In this document: one piece after another, positions 62,598-64,000 of the stretch
Position numbering within the stretch: position 1 is the stretch's first letter
How the letters are laid out: every line of letters starts with the position of its first letter
Origin: Natrialba aegyptia DSM 13077
GTDB lineage: Archaea > Halobacteriota > Halobacteria > Halobacteriales > Natrialbaceae
NCBI RefSeq assembly: GCF_000337535.1
Contig: NZ_AOIP01000033.1
Coordinates: 1-64,000, forward strand
Direction: 5' to 3'
DNA length: 64,000 nt
The notes under the pieces: model-generated
What the model was told of the DNA's origin: nothing
The model's input: the letters and a program-made list of their open reading frames with translations, nothing else
Databases searched by the model: none
Translations under genes and position numbers: made by a program

Positions 62598-63167
62598 TTA
62601 CCATGGACCGGCGGAAGATACTGGGGCCGGTTTCAAGGGTCTCGAGCCCCTGTATGCAGTATGAGCGTCAGTGGCCTCTGTCAGATCTGTGAGTCCCGGC
62701 CGGCCCAGGAACGCTGTGACAACTGCGGCACGCTCGCCTGCGAGCAACACTACGACCGCGAGAAAGGGCTCTGTGCCGACTGTGCGGCCCAGGTCGAACC
62801 GGGACGTGACCCGAACTCGGACGACGTCGACGTACACCGGTTCTGACCGCTCTCTCCGCCCTCGCATCCACTCCACCAAATGACCGCCATTCGCGATGAA
62901 CTCGCGATCGCCGTCGGCGTCGGCGACCGATTCTGCGTTGAGGTAGCACAGTGCGAAGGAACGCTCGTCGCCACGCACCCGCGCGAGGGGAGTCCACTGG
63001 ACATCGCCGTCGTCGAGGGAATCGACCAACTTGAGGGGGTCCCCGCTACCCCGGTCGAAGTCGAAATCGAGCCCCGAATCGTCGAGGACTACGTCGTCGG
63101 GCGACTCGTCGCAGTCGACTGTTCGACGCCCGACCTTCCGTAAGCCTTCGAGTAGATCGACAGCCAT
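62598..63167 (-). CDS. Possible minus-strand protein overlapping the zinc-finger gene
   Basis: From ATG 63167 the first 95 residues look like a genuine haloarchaeal protein (AVDLLEGLRKVGRRTVDCDE, SFALCYLNAESVADADGDRE, FIANGGHLVEWMRGRRE) with Trp, Phe and Tyr in natural positions. The remaining part runs antisense through the zinc-finger gene and looks like a mirror of it. If real, the gene would fully overlap a convincing plus-strand gene, which is improbable unless a frameshift ends it earlier. Confidence 0.35.
   Translation of the reverse strand: MAVDLLEGLRKVGRRTVDCDESPDDVVLDDSGLDFDFDRGSGDPLKLVDSLDDGDVQWTPLARVRGDERSFALCYLNAESVADADGDREFIANGGHLVEWMRGRRERSEPVYVDVVRVRVTSRFDLGRTVGTEPFLAVVVLLAGERAAVVTAFLGRPGLTDLTEATDAHTAYRGSRPLKPAPVSSAGPW
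62661..62846 (+). CDS. Small zinc-finger protein of HIT/B-box type, 61 aa
   Basis: The product begins MSVSGLCQICESRPAQERCD and holds seven Cys and two His: CQIC (7/10), CDNC (19/22), Cys27, CEQH, then CADC (38/41), consistent with two interleaved zinc sites as in zf-HIT or B-box domains. The tail is acidic. The ATG at 62661 is the first start that leaves the finger intact and without Arg-rich residues. An open frame at 62880 follows in the same reading frame 33 nt downstream. Confidence 0.75.
   Translation: MSVSGLCQICESRPAQERCDNCGTLACEQHYDREKGLCADCAAQVEPGRDPNSDDVDVHRF
62880..63143 (+). CDS. Possible 87-aa protein, conflicting with an antisense frame
   Basis: The frame starts MTAIRDELAIAVGVGDRFCV and ends in TAA at 63143. 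Its third-position GC is high and it lies 33 nt after the zinc-finger gene in the same frame, which favours it. Against it, Val content is unusually high and the antisense frame in the same register reads at least as well. Only one is likely to be real. Confidence 0.4.
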   Translation: MTAIRDELAIAVGVGDRFCVEVAQCEGTLVATHPREGSPLDIAVVEGIDQLEGVPATPVEVEIEPRIVEDYVVGRLVAVDCSTPDLP

Positions 63168-63603
63168 CAGGTGCGTTCGTCCATCTAGTCTCGATCGGAT
63201 ATTGCGGCCGGTGAGAAAGCCCTTCAATCGGGAAAGCACTGTACGATCGAGTTCATACTACACAATACCGGGTGTGAACGAATGAGGCTCTGGAGTATCA
63301 GCGATACTCTTTCCTGGAAGGGTCTAGTTTCCATCCCTCTACTGATGTCTTTCGGTGGGAGCTTGATGTGACTCTCTGCTAGTTGTAATCGCGCTCGAAC
63401 CGTTCAAGCTACTCGCGGACGCTCGACTATTATCCATCTACGAGTTATGGAAACGATCAAGCGGGATTTGAGAGTGTGACTGCTTCTCGATTCGCAACTT
63501 GACTCAACTAAATAGCCATTGACAAACCACTAGTAACTACTGTACCAGAGTTCTTATAATTATATCCGATAGTTTTATAATCGTGTATGTTACCTATATT
63601 GTC
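63168..63603. other. 436-bp AT-rich intergenic region
   Basis: AT content rises sharply compared with the rest of the window, particularly in 63440-63603, with runs such as TTATAATTATAT. No gene is seen. TATA-like TTTTATAATC near 63572 could serve the gene at 63604. The composition change suggests the start of an accessory or transferred region. Confidence 0.6.
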
Positions 63604-64000
63604 ATGCCACAGAATGGCAAACACAGTGGTGACAAAATTGACCGGCGGAAAGTGCTGAAAATCGCGAGTGCAGCCGCTCTCGGTGGACTGGGCGCTACGG
63701 CATCTGCCGGAGCGTCACAGTATGAACCGCAGGTCATTCGGCTCAAAGGTAGTTACAACAGTCCGATCAAGTCCAGCGAAGCACGAGAGGCTCTCGAAAG
63801 ATTGGTCGATAAAAGTCCGAGTGCTCATTCGAAGGCTCTTGATACAGAAGGAGTCTCGGAGTTTCGAGAGGGCTCCGAAACCGTCGAATACGTTGCTCGG
63901 ATAGGATCTAACGGTCGTGTCAGCCAGTACTATGGTGGCTCATCAGAAGACACGGAGGCATCTGCCCACGCGAAGGGTAAAAGGAAAAAAGACGAATTCC
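63604..64000 (+). CDS. Tat-exported protein, C-terminally cut by the window end
   Basis: The 132 codons present start MPQNGKHSGDKIDRRKVLKI and continue into a hydrophobic core with ASAAALGGLGATASA, a twin-arginine signal (RRKVLK) with a probable signal-peptidase site after about residue 36. The exported part is Ser/Glu-rich and contains a Lys-rich patch (KGKRKKDE) unlike the acidic core proteome. I do not recognise a family. Its codon use is clearly poorer in GC at third positions than in its neighbours, which supports horizontal acquisition. Confidence 0.75.
   Translation, partial: MPQNGKHSGDKIDRRKVLKIASAAALGGLGATASAGASQYEPQVIRLKGSYNSPIKSSEAREALERLVDKSPSAHSKALDTEGVSEFREGSETVEYVARIGSNGRVSQYYGGSSEDTEASAHAKGKRKKDEF

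Overview
The window is chromosomal DNA of an extremely halophilic archaeon (class Halobacteria). The evidence is high GC with strong GC bias at third codon positions, very acidic proteins (long Asp/Glu tails on uS3, uL15 and CoxB), many TATA-type boxes about 27 nt upstream of leaderless ATG/GTG starts, archaeal information-processing genes (TFB, aEF-1beta, Cbf5, SecY, RNase P Rpp29, eS4, eL19, eL32) and haloarchaeal signature families (HalOD1, DUF106, DUF371, the rnhA-operon protein, NreA, small CxxC zinc-finger proteins). A family-level placement such as Natrialbaceae is plausible but cannot be proved from the sequence alone. The first 25 bases are not genomic: bases 7-25 match the Tn5/Nextera mosaic end, so the window starts at a contig end that cuts an NhaC-type antiporter gene.

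Layout. 26-5043: truncated nhaC, a small membrane protein, nreA, a small zinc-finger gene with aEF-1beta, an RNA-ligase partner PIN protein, an unknown CxxC protein, then a dense regulatory locus (4596-4760) that looks like an undescribed structured RNA ahead of another tiny zinc-finger gene. 5364-9448: a complete spermidine/putrescine-type ABC importer (potDABC order) on the minus strand. 9543-16275: membrane methyltransferase, endonuclease III, zinc ribbon, DUF371, alkaline phosphatase-like enzyme, a 45-residue protein, pyrophosphatase, PadR regulator, rnhA-operon protein and RNase HI. 16438-22552: TFB, gyrB and gyrA. 22698-28303: regulators (COG2524-like, DtxR-like, Lrp), NDH-2 oxidoreductase, acyltransferase, an Nmad3-like protein, a C2H2 protein and HalOD1. 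28569-34284: tRNA-Pro(GGG), cbf5, cmk, DUF106, a secreted pilin-like protein, adk and a hypothetical gene. 34713-40839: cytochrome oxidase genes (coxB, fused coxA-coxC, coxD) and a large surface protein. 41194-55837: the S10/spc ribosomal protein superoperon, all on the minus strand, from a SPOUT RNA methyltransferase and uL3 to uL15 and SecY. 56139-63143: tRNA-Gly(GCC) with a duplicated 3' end, HalOD1, thiamine-binding, HMA and mch genes, several hypotheticals, HAD and a GTPBP1-type GTPase. From about 63170 the DNA becomes AT-rich and ends inside a Tat-exported protein.

How it works together. The minus-strand block 55837-41194 builds the ribosome and its translocon and is chained by overlapping stop and start codons. 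The usual downstream partners (adk, DUF106, cmk, cbf5) follow at 33742-28841, but they are separated by plus-strand insertions: the oxidase operon and two secreted proteins. Energy metabolism is represented by NDH-2, the fused oxidase and pyrophosphatase. DNA maintenance is represented by gyrase, endonuclease III, RNase HI and NreA.

Most interesting candidate: 4596-4760. A 14-bp perfect palindrome is followed by a TATA box flanked by an inverted repeat, then a predicted three-way-junction RNA with a GAAA tetraloop whose closing helix competes with a 12-bp alternative helix, then a second TATA box flanked by an inverted repeat ahead of a 67-residue zinc-finger gene. I do not recognise this RNA.
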